Positions 51,077-60,815 of a stretch of DNA of 64,000 nt are shown in pieces. The number at the start of each line of letters is the position of its first letter. Position 1 is the stretch's first letter. The stretch is from Sphingomicrobium flavum (GTDB taxonomy: Bacteria > Pseudomonadota > Alphaproteobacteria > Sphingomonadales > Sphingomonadaceae), in the NCBI RefSeq assembly GCF_024721605.1, contig NZ_CP102630.1:1736001-1800000 (forward strand), written 5' to 3'. Under the pieces are notes generated by a model that saw only the letters and a program-made list of their open reading frames with translations, was not told the DNA's origin and did no database searches. Both the position numbers and the translations under genes were made by a program.

Positions 51077-51673
51077 TCAGCGACCCTGGATGGCCAATGT
51101 GTCGCGCACGCGCGCCAAGGCAAGTTCCAAGGGCTGTTCGACCTGCATCAGGGCGAAGCTGCCGGTCAGCGCGAAGCTGCAATGGCCGTGGACGGTGGCG
51201 ACGAGCGAGCGCGTCAGCGTGGCGAGGTCGACATCCTTGGCGCGGCTGCCCAGCGCCGAGGTGATTTCGTCCTGGACAATATCGACCAGCGCGCGTCGGC
51301 GCACGAAGTCATCGGGCCCCAAGCCCATCTCTTCGGGCAGGCGATGATCGTAGATCGCCATCCACAGATGGGGATTGGCCTCGGCAAAGCTGAAATAGCC
51401 TTCGACGAGCGCGCGAATGCGATCGTCGCGCTCACCCGCCAGCCGTGCGCGCAGATGATCGGCCCAGAGGTCGAAAGTGCGCGTGTTGATGGCGAGGATC
51501 AGCCCGTCGAGCGAGCCGAACACATTGTAAATGGTGCCGACCGAATAGCCCACCCGCTTGGCAACTTCGCGGCCCGAAAAGCGGGCAAAGCCGACTTCCG
51601 CCAAAAGCTGGTGCCCGGCCGCGACGAACAGCTCGCACAACTCCTCCCGGCTATGATCTGAACGACGGCCCAT
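51077..51673 (-). CDS. TetR family transcriptional regulator
   Basis: A 198-residue repressor-like protein. The N-terminal helix-turn-helix (FSGREVAKRVGYSVGTIYNVFGSL) is a clear TetR motif; the C-terminal ligand domain contains HLWMAIYDHRL and a terminal helical bundle. It is divergent from the DUF2339 gene, and a palindrome lies in the shared upstream region, so autoregulation is likely. Confidence 0.94.
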   Translation of the reverse strand: MGRRSDHSREELCELFVAAGHQLLAEVGFARFSGREVAKRVGYSVGTIYNVFGSLDGLILAINTRTFDLWADHLRARLAGERDDRIRALVEGYFSFAEANPHLWMAIYDHRLPEEMGLGPDDFVRRRALVDIVQDEITSALGSRAKDVDLATLTRSLVATVHGHCSFALTGSFALMQVEQPLELALARVRDTLAIQGR

Positions 51674-51691
51674 AGCGCTCCTCTAGCGTGG

Positions 51692-51729
51692 AATTGAACA
51701 GCGTGCAATTTTTAATTGAACAATGTTCA
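51692..51729. promoter_or_regulatory. Candidate TetR operator
   Basis: AATTGAAC occurs at 51692-51699 and 51714-51721. The second runs into a perfect 13-base palindrome TGAACAATGTTCA (51717-51729). The site lies 19-56 bases upstream of the TetR start and about 50-86 before the DUF2339 start. Confidence 0.6.
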
Positions 51730-51777
51730 TTTTTAGCCTAGGCGCCAAATGGCAACAAGCAAAAGGGATGCCGACTC

Positions 51778-54657
51778 GTGACCTTTCTGGCGATTATCTT
51801 CCTCTTCTTCGCATGCTTCGTCTTGTGGCAGCGCCTGCAGCAGGTGGAGGATCGGCTGCAAATGCTGGAAGGGCTGCGCTCGGACATCCGGCAGCGCCCG
51901 ATCGCCACCGTCATCGAGCCTGAGGTCGAAGACCCGCCCTACACCGAGCCAGAGGACATGAACGACGTCCCGCTCGCCGAGGCGCTGGCCTCCATGCCTG
52001 CATCGCCCCCTGAGGTGGTGAACGAACCGATGCTAACGGCGCCCGATCCTGACGAGGAACGCGTCCCCGTGCGTTCCCGCTTCGCGTTCAACTTCGAGGA
52101 CATGTTCGGCCGTCTGCTGCCCATCTGGGCGGGCGGCATCACACTGGCGGTGGCAGGCTTTTTCCTCGTGCGCTATTCGATCGAGCTGGGGCTGCTCACG
52201 CCCTTCGTGCGCGTCCTCCTATCCTTCCTGTTTGGCATCGGCCTTTTGGGCGCAGCCGAGCTGGCCTATCGCTACGAGCATAAAATCGACGATCCGCGCG
52301 TGCGCCAGGCGCTGGCGGGCGCGGGCCTTGCCACCCTTTATGCCAGCTTCCTGCTGGCAGGCCGCTTCTACGGCATGATCGGCACGGCTGCGGCCTTCAC
52401 AGGGCTGGCCGGGGTGACGGCAGGTGCCCTGTTCCTGGCTGGACGCTTTGGCCTGCCCACCGCCATCCTGGGCCTGGTCGGCGGCTTTGCCGCGCCGATG
52501 CTGGTGGGCGGCGAAGAAGCCAATATGCCGGTCCTGACGCTCTACCTCGCGCTGGTGACCGCAGGCCTCAATTATGTCGCTGCAAAACAGCGCTGGGCAT
52601 GGTTGGGTATTACTGCACTAGGCGCCGGTCTGGGCTGGGGCGGGCTTTTGCTGCTCGGCGGTATCGCCCCGGGCAGCGACAGCGCCTTTTTCGGCCTCTA
52701 CCTCATCATCATCGGCATTGGTCTGCCTTTTCTGGCGGCCTGGAAGCGACCTGATCCCGCGATCAGCATGGGTGCTGCTGCGCTCGCATCGCTGCAACTG
52801 GCTTTGCTGGTCGCGAGCGGCGGATTTTCCGCGCTGAACTGGGGGCTCTACCTGCTGCTGCTCGCCGCGCTGTCCTTCCTCGCCTGGAAGGATACGGGGC
52901 TGCGCCCAGCGTCATTGTTCGCGCAAGCGGTGAGCATTATCCTCCTCATCATCTGGCCGTCGGCCGCCGCTGCGACCTTTGCAATCGTCGCGTCGCTCGC
53001 CATCGTGACCGGGCTTGCCATACCGGCGCTCAGGCTGCGGGGAGGGCATGTGGATTGGTGGTCGCTCGCTCCGATGGCCGCTCTGCCGATCGGCACCGCG
53101 ATGGCTGCGCTGGTGCAATTTGGCGAGGGCCTCGACAGCCCCGATACCATGCTCGGCGCCGCGCTCGGGCTGCTCGCCATCGTCCCGGCGGCCAGCCTCA
53201 CCTTCGTGCGCAGGCGCGGCGACGATGACGCAGTCCTGCAGCAAATGATGCTCGGCGGCAGCAGTGCGCTGTTGCTGTTCGCGGCGCTGGCGACCGCAAC
53301 GCCGATCTGGCTGACCCCGGTCATGGCAGCACTGGTCGCCCTGCTCGTCATCGCCGCCTATCGCACAGGCGGCGGCGCGGGTCTTGCACCCCTGATCCCG
53401 GCTGCGACAGGCATCGCCGCCGCCTGCCTTTTCATCGGCACGAGCGAGGCCCAATGGGGGCGGCTCGTCGGTTGGATGCAAGCGGTCGACATCTTGCCCG
53501 CCATGCTGCGCTTCGGCGCGGTCGCGCTGGCTGGGTTCGCCGCCGGCTGGAGCGTGCCGCAGCACAGGACCCGCCGCTGGATGCAGGTCATCGGCGCGCT
53601 CGCAGCCTATGGCATGGCGGCGCAGGTCCTGCCCTATGAGGCACTGGCCGCAAGCGCTGGCCTTGCCGCCATCGGCGCGACGATCGCGGGGCCCGTGCCG
53701 GGTGCGCGCAACGCCTGGATGGCGATCGCTGGCGCATGGGGATTTTTCGGCATCATCATGTGGGTGATGGCGACGATGCCCAGCCTATCGCTCGGCGACT
53801 GGGTGGGGGTCGAAGACCTGCCTGATTGGAACGATGCAGTGGTGATGCTGGCGCCGCTGGCCTTTGCTGGGCTGTACCTGGCACACCGCCTGCCGGGCCG
53901 CGCGCGAACGCGCCTTCTCGCCGGGCTGGCCGGCACCGCGAACATCGCGCTTGCCCACATCTTGTTCAAGCAACTCCTCCAGCTTGCCGGGGAGGATGAT
54001 TTCATCGCCCGAGGCTATCTCGAACGCACGCTGTGGCAGGGCCTGCTGCTCGGCCTTGGCGCTGCAGCCTATGCGCTACGCCAGCGCTGGCCCGAGCTGA
54101 TCCAGCCCGCACGCCTGCTGGCGGTGGCGGCGCTGGCCCATTTCGGCTGGTACAGCCTGGTGCTGCACAATCCGCTGTGGGACGCGCAGGCCGTCGGCCC
54201 GATGCCGCTCGCCAACCTCCTGCTGCCGGCCTTCGTCATCGCGCTGGCGGCGCTGTGGACGATTCGTCAGATGCTGCCCTCCGAGCGCTCAGAACAGCGC
54301 CACGGGCTCGATGCCGCCGCCATGTTGCTCATCACCTTGCTGGTCATGTCGCTGCTGCGCCAGTCCTTCACCGGCACCATCCTTGTCGGCCCGAACGTCA
54401 GCGAGGCGGAAAATCTGCTGCGTTCGCTTGCCGCCATCGTCACGGCGATCGGCTTCCTGCTGTGGGGCGCGCGCACGGGCCAGCGCAGCTGGCGCATCGG
54501 CTCGCTCATCCTGATGACGCTGGCGCTGCTCAAGGTCTTCCTGCACGATGCGGGCGATTTGGAAGGGCTGCTGCGGATCGGAAGCTTCGTGGCGCTGGGC
54601 TTCAGCCTGATCGGGATCGGCTGGTTCTACAGCCGCCAGCTGGGGCGGACTGCCTAG
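51778..54657 (+). CDS. DUF2339 family multi-pass membrane protein
   Basis: A 959-residue protein with GTG start (AAAAGGG upstream). An N-terminal helix and coiled coil (LWQRLQQVEDRLQMLEGLR) precede an acidic linker; then FGRLLPIWAGGITLAVAGFFLVRYSIELGLL begins a run of more than 20 hydrophobic segments, the hallmark of DUF2339. Function unknown. It is divergent from the TetR gene and overlaps the stop of the DUF4126 gene by 4 bases. Confidence 0.92.
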   Translation: MTFLAIIFLFFACFVLWQRLQQVEDRLQMLEGLRSDIRQRPIATVIEPEVEDPPYTEPEDMNDVPLAEALASMPASPPEVVNEPMLTAPDPDEERVPVRSRFAFNFEDMFGRLLPIWAGGITLAVAGFFLVRYSIELGLLTPFVRVLLSFLFGIGLLGAAELAYRYEHKIDDPRVRQALAGAGLATLYASFLLAGRFYGMIGTAAAFTGLAGVTAGALFLAGRFGLPTAILGLVGGFAAPMLVGGEEANMPVLTLYLALVTAGLNYVAAKQRWAWLGITALGAGLGWGGLLLLGGIAPGSDSAFFGLYLIIIGIGLPFLAAWKRPDPAISMGAAALASLQLALLVASGGFSALNWGLYLLLLAALSFLAWKDTGLRPASLFAQAVSIILLIIWPSAAAATFAIVASLAIVTGLAIPALRLRGGHVDWWSLAPMAALPIGTAMAALVQFGEGLDSPDTMLGAALGLLAIVPAASLTFVRRRGDDDAVLQQMMLGGSSALLLFAALATATPIWLTPVMAALVALLVIAAYRTGGGAGLAPLIPAATGIAAACLFIGTSEAQWGRLVGWMQAVDILPAMLRFGAVALAGFAAGWSVPQHRTRRWMQVIGALAAYGMAAQVLPYEALAASAGLAAIGATIAGPVPGARNAWMAIAGAWGFFGIIMWVMATMPSLSLGDWVGVEDLPDWNDAVVMLAPLAFAGLYLAHRLPGRARTRLLAGLAGTANIALAHILFKQLLQLAGEDDFIARGYLERTLWQGLLLGLGAAAYALRQRWPELIQPARLLAVAALAHFGWYSLVLHNPLWDAQAVGPMPLANLLLPAFVIALAALWTIRQMLPSERSEQRHGLDAAAMLLITLLVMSLLRQSFTGTILVGPNVSEAENLLRSLAAIVTAIGFLLWGARTGQRSWRIGSLILMTLALLKVFLHDAGDLEGLLRIGSFVALGFSLIGIGWFYSRQLGRTA

Positions 54658-55121
54658 GCCAAAGCGACGACGGCGACGATGCCCGCGATCAGCAGCGCAT
54701 CCTCGATCAGCGCTGCGCGAAGGTCACGGCCCAGCCGGGTGGCGAGCCATGCGCGCAGGCGGAAGGTGGCGAAGGTGCCGATGGCCGCGCCCAGCGCCCC
54801 CATCGCAGCACCGGCCCACGGCGACGCCGTCACGCTCGCCCCCAGCGCCACCAGCCCGCCCGCCAGTGCGCCGAGCACGATCCGGGCCGCCAGCGGTGCA
54901 CGCGCCGTGCGATTGCCCATCGAAGCCTGCTTGTCGCCATAGAGCTCACCCATCGCCAGCAAGGTCAGGATCGCAGCAGGCGCGGGTGCGCCCAGCCAGC
55001 CAAGCGCAGTGCCCGCCGCATCGAGCCAGCCAAAGGCCGCGCTCCACGCCACCAGCGCGATGGCAAGGAAGGCCCGCCCGCCAGTGAGCAGCCCGATGAA
55101 GAATGCGAGGGCGAGTGTCAC
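54654..55121 (-). CDS. DUF4126 family membrane protein
   Basis: A 155-residue protein with GTG start at 55121 overlapping the previous stop (GTGA). Hydrophobic throughout: LALAFFIGLLTGGRAFLAIAL, GAPAPAAILTLLAMGELYGDK, LAARIVLGALAGGLVALGAS and GAAMGALGAAIGTFATFRLRAWL. The LARIVLGALAGG-like stretch is typical of DUF4126. Function unknown. Confidence 0.85.
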   Translation of the reverse strand: MTLALAFFIGLLTGGRAFLAIALVAWSAAFGWLDAAGTALGWLGAPAPAAILTLLAMGELYGDKQASMGNRTARAPLAARIVLGALAGGLVALGASVTASPWAGAAMGALGAAIGTFATFRLRAWLATRLGRDLRAALIEDALLIAGIVAVVALA

Positions 55122-56125
55122 TGTGATTCTTTCTGCTTTGCGGCCACCCATGCGGCAGCCGCATCGGCGCGCGCTTCCAGCGTGTCATGCTGGTCCCACG
55201 TCGCCTCGATCGCATCGTAAAATTGCTTGGCGTCCCCGCGATGGCGCAGGCCCTGCGTGTAGATGTAGGGCACATAGTCCGGCCCCAGCGCCTTCTTCAC
55301 CGCTTCGCCGGACGCGTAGAATTGGAGATAATGCCAGAAGCGCTGGCCCTTGAGCCCATGGCGTCCGAGCGCCGCCAGCGCCAATTCCTGCAGTCCCTCC
55401 CCGATCGGCTTCATGTGGGTTGCCTCATGAAAGACCATTTCGAAGGCGTGATCGTTATTGCCGCTGTCCATCGCGCTTATTACCGACCAGCGAAAAGTGC
55501 CGGCGGTGAATGCTCCGGCGGGCGTGACATAGGGCACCAGATCGAAGCGGATCGGATCACTCCCCCATTCTGCGCCCAGCGTCTTTCGCAACTCAGCGGC
55601 AACCACATCGCCATGCATGTCGACCTGTGCCCGCACCCTTGCCGCCATCTCGCTCACGACGGCACGGTGGCGCGCGGCGAAATGCGCCTCATAATGCGGC
55701 ATGAAATCGACTAAGGCGCGCCGGACATTCTCGTCGGACACTCCTTCCAGGCCCCGCTCCGCTAACCCGGCGCCGATGAAGGCCAGTCCATTGTCGAACA
55801 AGGGATGCATCTTGGCATATGGCGCGTAAGCGGCGACCAGCGGTGCGACCTGCGCTGCCAATGCGCCTTCCACCAGTGCCATGTCGGCCGGATCGATGGC
55901 GACGCGGTTGCGCTCGTCCACCTCAGATCGATTGCGGGCTAGATTATAGGCGAAGAAGTGCAGCGCCAGCCAGGGATCCTGATGGATTTCCAGCATGTCG
56001 GCAAAGCGTGGGCTTAACACCGCCGTTGCAGCGGGCGTGGTCACGGGCTCGGCTTGGGGGGTGCAACCCGTCAGCGCCAGCGCGGCCAAAATGGAAGGCG
56101 CGCTCGATGTGAGCCCGGTACGCAC
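55118..56125 (-). CDS. Lipoprotein with HExxH metallopeptidase-like motif
   Basis: About 335 residues from the GTG at 56125, which begins one base after the fahA stop and gives a lipoprotein signal (VRTGLTSSAPSILAALALTGC). The central FEMVFHEATHMKPIGEGLQE holds an HEATH zinc motif with a downstream Glu. The family is not recognised. It sits between fahA and the DUF4126 gene with a GTGA overlap. Peptidase activity is suggested by the motif only. Confidence 0.78.
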   Translation of the reverse strand: MRTGLTSSAPSILAALALTGCTPQAEPVTTPAATAVLSPRFADMLEIHQDPWLALHFFAYNLARNRSEVDERNRVAIDPADMALVEGALAAQVAPLVAAYAPYAKMHPLFDNGLAFIGAGLAERGLEGVSDENVRRALVDFMPHYEAHFAARHRAVVSEMAARVRAQVDMHGDVVAAELRKTLGAEWGSDPIRFDLVPYVTPAGAFTAGTFRWSVISAMDSGNNDHAFEMVFHEATHMKPIGEGLQELALAALGRHGLKGQRFWHYLQFYASGEAVKKALGPDYVPYIYTQGLRHRGDAKQFYDAIEATWDQHDTLEARADAAAAWVAAKQKESQ

Positions 56126-56126
56126 G

Positions 56127-57419
56127 CTATGCGCGCGCCGGCAGGACGCGGCCCGAACAGCTGCCAAGGCCGATCGATATCGCGCCCTCTTTCTCGCAGC
56201 GCGCGGCGAGGAAGATCTCGTCGCCATCTTCGAGGAAGGTCCGGGTCTCGCCATTGGGCAGGTCGATCGCCTTCTTGCCGCCATTGGACAGCTCCAGCAT
56301 CGAGCCATAGCCTGATTCCTTGGCTGTCGAGAGGGTGCCGGTGCCGATGAGGTCGCCGGGCTGCAGGTTGCAGCCGTTGGAAGCATGGTGGGTGACGATC
56401 TGCGCCGCCGACCAGTACATCGCACTCGCCGCCTCGCCATGGCTGAGGCGGTGCGGCGCATCGCCCGCTTCGCGCATCTTTTCGGTCAGGATCAGCACAT
56501 CGAGGCTGATGCCGAGCGCAGCCTTGTCGGGCCCGCCCTGTAGGTAAGGCAGAGGCTCGGGATCTCCGTCAGGGCGCGGGGGCATGGCTTCCATGAAGGG
56601 CGCGAGCGCCTGCGGGGTGATGACCCAGGGGCTGACGGTGGTGAGGAAGCTTTTGGCCAGGAACGGCCCCAGGGGCTGATATTCCCAGGCCTGCAAATCG
56701 CGCGCTGACCAGTCGTTGAGGAGGCAATAGCCGGCAATATGCTGGCTCGCCTCCGAGGCGGGAATGGGATCGCCGAGCGCATTGCCCTCACCCACCCAGA
56801 TGCCCATTTCGAGCTCATAATCGAGCCGCGCCGAAGGTCCGCGTGCCGGCACCTCCTGATCCGGGCCCTTGCGCTGGCCCGAGGGGCGAACGACCGGATG
56901 ACCCGACACGCGCACGCTGCTGGCGCGGCCATGATAGCCGATGGGCACATATTTATAATTGGGGAGCAGCGGATTATCGGGGCGGAACAGCTTGCCGACA
57001 TTGGTGGCGTGATGAATGCCGACATAGAAATCGGTATAGTCGCCAACGCTGGCGGGCAGCTGCATTTCGACCGCCGACTGATCGACCAAGTGCGGTTCGA
57101 TCGCAGCGCGATGCGCCTTGTCCGACAGCAGCTGGGAAAGCCTTGCGCGCAATTGGCTCGCCGCCTCATAGCCCTCGCCGAAAAAGCCGTTGAGCGTCTC
57201 TTCGCCTAGCGTCTCGGCCCATTCGCCCTCGATCAGCCCGGCATCGACCAGTGCGCCCAGATCGACGATCCTGTCGCCAATCGCCGCGCCGATCCGATAA
57301 TCGCCTTCGCTGGCGGCAAAAACGCCGAGCGGCAGATTCTGGATCGGGAAATCGGGATGGCCATTGGCGCTATCCACCCAGCTTGAAAGGGCGGGGTCAT
57401 GCGTCGCATCGAGGGTCAT
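56127..57419 (-). CDS. fahA: Fumarylacetoacetase
   Basis: A 430-residue enzyme, last step of tyrosine/phenylalanine catabolism, cleaving fumarylacetoacetate to fumarate and acetoacetate. Features: NLPLGVF near the start, [57 protein letters not shown] and [23 protein letters not shown] (both with metal-binding acids). It overlaps the hmgA stop by 4 bases (ATGA). Confidence 0.96.
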   Translation of the reverse strand: MTLDATHDPALSSWVDSANGHPDFPIQNLPLGVFAASEGDYRIGAAIGDRIVDLGALVDAGLIEGEWAETLGEETLNGFFGEGYEAASQLRARLSQLLSDKAHRAAIEPHLVDQSAVEMQLPASVGDYTDFYVGIHHATNVGKLFRPDNPLLPNYKYVPIGYHGRASSVRVSGHPVVRPSGQRKGPDQEVPARGPSARLDYELEMGIWVGEGNALGDPIPASEASQHIAGYCLLNDWSARDLQAWEYQPLGPFLAKSFLTTVSPWVITPQALAPFMEAMPPRPDGDPEPLPYLQGGPDKAALGISLDVLILTEKMREAGDAPHRLSHGEAASAMYWSAAQIVTHHASNGCNLQPGDLIGTGTLSTAKESGYGSMLELSNGGKKAIDLPNGETRTFLEDGDEIFLAARCEKEGAISIGLGSCSGRVLPARA

Positions 57420-58705
57420 TGATCGGGTCCTTTTTGGGGAATCTGGGCCTTGGGGAACTGGTGCCAGGCCTGGTCATAATCATCCTGCGCACGTTCGAGC
57501 GCATAATCGGTCGGCTTATAGGGCCAGCACGTCTCGATCATGAAGGCCAGCGTGCCTTCGATTCTGTGCGGCTTTAGTTCCGCCTCGCTCGCTTTCTTCC
57601 AGCTGTCCACATCAGGGCCATGGCCGCTCATGATATTGTGCAGGCTGACCCCGCCGGGGCTGAAGCCGTCGGCCTTGGCGTCATATTCGCCCATGATCAG
57701 CCCCATCGCTTCGCTCATCACGTTGCGGTGGAACCAAGGCGGGCGGAAGGTATCCTCGGCGACCATCCAGCGCGGCGAAAAGATGACGAAATCGGCATTG
57801 GCACGGCCCGGCGTGTCGCTGGGGCTGGTCAGCACGGTGAAGATGCTGGGATCGGGATGATCGAAGCTGACCGTGTTCATCACGTTGAAGCGGCTCATAT
57901 CATAGCGGCAGGGTGCGACGTTGCCGTGCCAGGCCACCACGTCGAGCGGCGAATGGTCGAGCGTGGTGTGCCACAGCGCACCGCCCTGCTTCTGGATGAC
58001 CTCCACTTCGCCGTCCATATCCTCATAGGCGGCCACCGGCATTTCAAAATCGCGCGGATTGGCAAGGCCGTTGGCGCCGATGGGGCCAAGGTCGGGCAGG
58101 CGGAAAGGCGCGCCATAATTTTCGCCAACATAACCGCGCGAGGTGCCATCGGGCAGCAGCACCCTGAAACGGATCCCGCGCGGCACCAGCGCCAGATGGC
58201 CGGGCGGCACATCGAGATGCCCCATTTCGGTGAAGAGGTGCAGGCGACCCTGCTGCGGCAGGATGATCAATTCGCCATCTGCGGAGAAGAATACGCGGTC
58301 GCTCATCTCCTTGTCGGCGCGGTAGAGATGGAAGGCGACGCCGGTGAGGTCGGCCGGATCGCGCGTCCCCAGCATGGTCACCATGCCATCGACGAAATCC
58401 TTGCCCTCTGGCAATTCGGGCGGGTCCCAGCGCAGGCGGTTGGGCGCGATCGGATGGTCCGATCCGGCAGCCTTGAACAACGGGTTTCCGCAATACGCCT
58501 TGTAGGGGTGATGGTCGGCCGTCGGCCGCATGCGATAGAGCCAGCTGCGCAGATTTTCATGCCGCGCCATGGTGAAGGCGCTGGCCGAAAATTGCTCGGC
58601 ATAAAGGCCGAAGGCCGGGCGCTGCGGGCTGTTGCGCCCCTTGGGCAGCGCGCCCGCCACCGCCTCGCTTTCGACATGGCTGCCAAAGCCCGTCAGATAG
58701 TCCAT
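57416..58705 (-). CDS. hmgA: Homogentisate 1,2-dioxygenase
   Basis: A 429-residue Fe(II) ring-cleaving dioxygenase. [13 protein letters not shown] at the N-terminus, [10 protein letters not shown]-like ([11 protein letters not shown]), and [20 protein letters not shown] with the iron ligands are typical. It turns homogentisate into maleylacetoacetate. It is the first gene of the operon; a maleylacetoacetate isomerase and HPPD are not in this window. Confidence 0.96.
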   Translation of the reverse strand: MDYLTGFGSHVESEAVAGALPKGRNSPQRPAFGLYAEQFSASAFTMARHENLRSWLYRMRPTADHHPYKAYCGNPLFKAAGSDHPIAPNRLRWDPPELPEGKDFVDGMVTMLGTRDPADLTGVAFHLYRADKEMSDRVFFSADGELIILPQQGRLHLFTEMGHLDVPPGHLALVPRGIRFRVLLPDGTSRGYVGENYGAPFRLPDLGPIGANGLANPRDFEMPVAAYEDMDGEVEVIQKQGGALWHTTLDHSPLDVVAWHGNVAPCRYDMSRFNVMNTVSFDHPDPSIFTVLTSPSDTPGRANADFVIFSPRWMVAEDTFRPPWFHRNVMSEAMGLIMGEYDAKADGFSPGGVSLHNIMSGHGPDVDSWKKASEAELKPHRIEGTLAFMIETCWPYKPTDYALERAQDDYDQAWHQFPKAQIPQKGPDQ

Positions 58706-58779
58706 CTCATGTCCCTCTCATGAAGATCGTGCCGGGTGGTGGCGCTCGGCGGTTGCGAAGTCAAATGGCTTGACCCCGC

Positions 58780-59049
58780 TCAATTGGCCGTGGGCGCATC
58801 CATGATGGCATTGTCCATGATATTGTCAGTAGGCGCCTCGTCGGGTGCAATGACCGGCGGCGGTGCCTCTACCCCGATATCCTCTGGAATCGTGATATCC
58901 ACCTCGGGCGTGCCGATGCCCAGTTCGTCGCGGAACAGGAAGACCAGCATGAGCACGGCAATGACCAGCAAGATCACCGACAGGATCGCGCCCCCACCGA
59001 CCTTTTCCTCGACACCATCATCGACATCGTCCTCATCGCGATACGCCAT
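58780..59049 (-). CDS. Small single-pass membrane protein
   Basis: An 89-residue protein: acidic start (MAYRDEDDVDDGVEEKVGGG), one transmembrane helix (ILSVILLVIAVLMLVFLF), then a proline- and acid-rich tail (TIPEDIGVEAPPPVIAPDE). No family recognised. It follows the DUF202 gene by 9 bases and is probably co-transcribed. Confidence 0.78.
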   Translation of the reverse strand: MAYRDEDDVDDGVEEKVGGGAILSVILLVIAVLMLVFLFRDELGIGTPEVDITIPEDIGVEAPPPVIAPDEAPTDNIMDNAIMDAPTAN

Positions 59050-59058
59050 ATCCCATCC

Positions 59059-59451
59059 TCATTCGAAAAAGACCCAGATGCCAACCGTCAGCATGACTGC
59101 GCCGGTAACGATGCCATAGGCGCCCATCGTCATGCCCCTGGTGCTAGGCGCTTCGACCCAATTGGGTGACATGCGCGCGATCGCGCCGCACATGCGGTTC
59201 TTGGCGCTAACAACCAGCACGATCGCAACGGCCATGAAAAAGGTCGCCATCAGCCGCGGCACCCAGGAGGGCTCGAAGCTGCCGAAAATCGCGCGCAGGC
59301 CCAGCCCCAAGCCGATCGCGCCCATGCCGGTGCCCATCCAGCTGGCCATGGTGCGTTCGACCGCCATCAACGTGCGGTCTTCGGCCAGGTCCGTGCGGTC
59401 CTCGGCCAGTTCCTGGCTGTCCTTGTCGTGGTTCGCCGTGCCGCCGACCAT
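59059..59451 (-). CDS. DUF202 (YidH) family membrane protein
   Basis: A 130-residue protein with three transmembrane segments. LAEDRTDLAEDRTLMAVERTMASWMGTGM is the DUF202 opening, where the ERTxxAWxRT pattern normally sits. The AEDRT unit is repeated. Function unknown. Confidence 0.9.
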   Translation of the reverse strand: MVGGTANHDKDSQELAEDRTDLAEDRTLMAVERTMASWMGTGMGAIGLGLGLRAIFGSFEPSWVPRLMATFFMAVAIVLVVSAKNRMCGAIARMSPNWVEAPSTRGMTMGAYGIVTGAVMLTVGIWVFFE

Positions 59452-59559
59452 GGTCTGTCCCCTTCTCTTACCCCACCATGCCTAGCGGCGCGTCAAAGTT
59501 CCACCCCCGGCCCGATCATGCGGAAACTTTCGCCGGCTACGACCCGTTGAGGCAGGGAT

Positions 59560-60078
59560 ATGAAAAATCATCCCTGGGCCAGCGCCACGTTCATCATTTT
59601 CGTTCTGCTCGGCCTCACGGCGCGCTGGGCCATCGGCAGCGTATACAGCCAGGGCGAAGCGCTCCAGCTCGTTGAAGCGCTGGCCTCTTCAGGCCTTTAT
59701 CTGGGCTCAGCCAGCGCAACCGCCTCGGCCACCATTCTCGCGCTGATGCTGACCATTACCGGCATGATCCGCCGCCTCGACGCCGAATTCGACCGCGATG
59801 TTTGGTGGCGGATCGACAAGGTGGCGCAGGCCGCGACCATTTCGCTGATGGCCAGCCTGTCGCTGCTGCTCGCCCTGGTCTTCCCCATCGGCGAATTCGA
59901 GAAATTGCCGACCGAATGGTATGCCTGGCTCTATAATGGATTGTTCGGGGTGACGGTGCTGGTGATTGCATTGCTGGCGACCACGGTCACCTTGCTCTAC
60001 GCCACCATCCGCGAGGTCATCGCCAAGGTCAGCCCGGACGTCGACGAGCTGTCGGGCGAGGAATCCGGCAAGGAATAG
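59560..60078 (+). CDS. Membrane protein, unknown family
   Basis: A 172-residue protein with about four hydrophobic segments (ATFIIFVLLGLTARWAIGSV, YLGSASATASATILALMLTITG, ATISLMASLSLLLALVFPIG and WLYNGLFGVTVLVIALLATTVTLL) and a short acidic C-terminus. The RRLDAEFDRDVWWRIDKVA loop between helices 2 and 3 is charged. No family recognised. Confidence 0.78.
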   Translation: MKNHPWASATFIIFVLLGLTARWAIGSVYSQGEALQLVEALASSGLYLGSASATASATILALMLTITGMIRRLDAEFDRDVWWRIDKVAQAATISLMASLSLLLALVFPIGEFEKLPTEWYAWLYNGLFGVTVLVIALLATTVTLLYATIREVIAKVSPDVDELSGEESGKE

Positions 60079-60081
60079 AAA

Positions 60082-60156
<75 letters not shown>

Positions 60157-60250
60157 ATATGCTTCGTGGAGCGGGCGCGCCTAGACCATAGGGCCGCCTG
60201 ACTGTCAAGCCGCTTGGCAGCGCCGCGCACAACTTTTAAGGCCTCAGCGC

Positions 60251-60379
60251 ATGAGCCAGGACAAGGACGAAAAAGCCAGGAAGCTGGCCGAGGCATTGCG
60301 CGCCAATCTCAAGCGCCGCAAGGAGCAGGCCCGTGCCACCACGCCCCCGCCCGAAAAGCCGGGCGAGAGCGAGGACTGA
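60251..60379 (+). CDS. Small basic helical protein
   Basis: A 42-residue protein: MSQDKDEKARKLAEALRANL, then KRRKEQARATTPPPEKPGE. A single amphipathic basic helix with a proline-rich tail. Short proteins with the KLAEALRANLKRRKEQAR pattern are common in alphaproteobacteria, often near murA; here they are not next to it. The start lacks a clear ribosome-binding site. Confidence 0.7.
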   Translation: MSQDKDEKARKLAEALRANLKRRKEQARATTPPPEKPGESED

Positions 60380-60386
60380 GCGCGCC

Positions 60387-60761
60387 TTAAGCGGTCATGC
60401 AGAAAGCGTTGAGCTTATTGCCGTCGGGATCGCGGAAATAGCCGGCATAAAAGCCCTCATCGCCGCGCGGACCGGGCGCGCCCTCATCGCTACCGCCATT
60501 CGCCATGGCGACGTCATAGACGCGCTGGACATGGGCGGTATCCGTGCATTGCAGCGCTACCATCGTGCCATTGCCGACGCTGGCCGCATCGCCATCGAAC
60601 GGCTTGGTTGCGGCCACGCCCGGCGCGCCGCCCATGTCGCCCCAGGCGATGAACGTTTCAAAGTCCATCATGCGGCCGACCCCAAATTCCTTGGCGATCG
60701 CATCATAAAAAGCGGCGGCCCGCGGCAGGTCGTTGGTGCCGAGCGTCACATAACCGATCAT
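60387..60761 (-). CDS. VOC (glyoxalase/bleomycin-resistance) family protein
   Basis: A 124-residue protein. MIGYVTLGTNDLPRAAAFYDAIAKEFG and GNGTMVALQCTDTAHVQRVYDVAMANG plus YAGYFRDPDGNKLNAFCM are the VOC two-repeat fold with the terminal DPDGN turn. Metal-dependent small-molecule chemistry is likely; substrate unknown. Confidence 0.9.
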   Translation of the reverse strand: MIGYVTLGTNDLPRAAAFYDAIAKEFGVGRMMDFETFIAWGDMGGAPGVAATKPFDGDAASVGNGTMVALQCTDTAHVQRVYDVAMANGGSDEGAPGPRGDEGFYAGYFRDPDGNKLNAFCMTA

Positions 60762-60815
60762 GTCTGTTCTCCCTCCGATTCGGATGAGAACATTAAGTGA
60801 ACGTTTGACCTGAGT

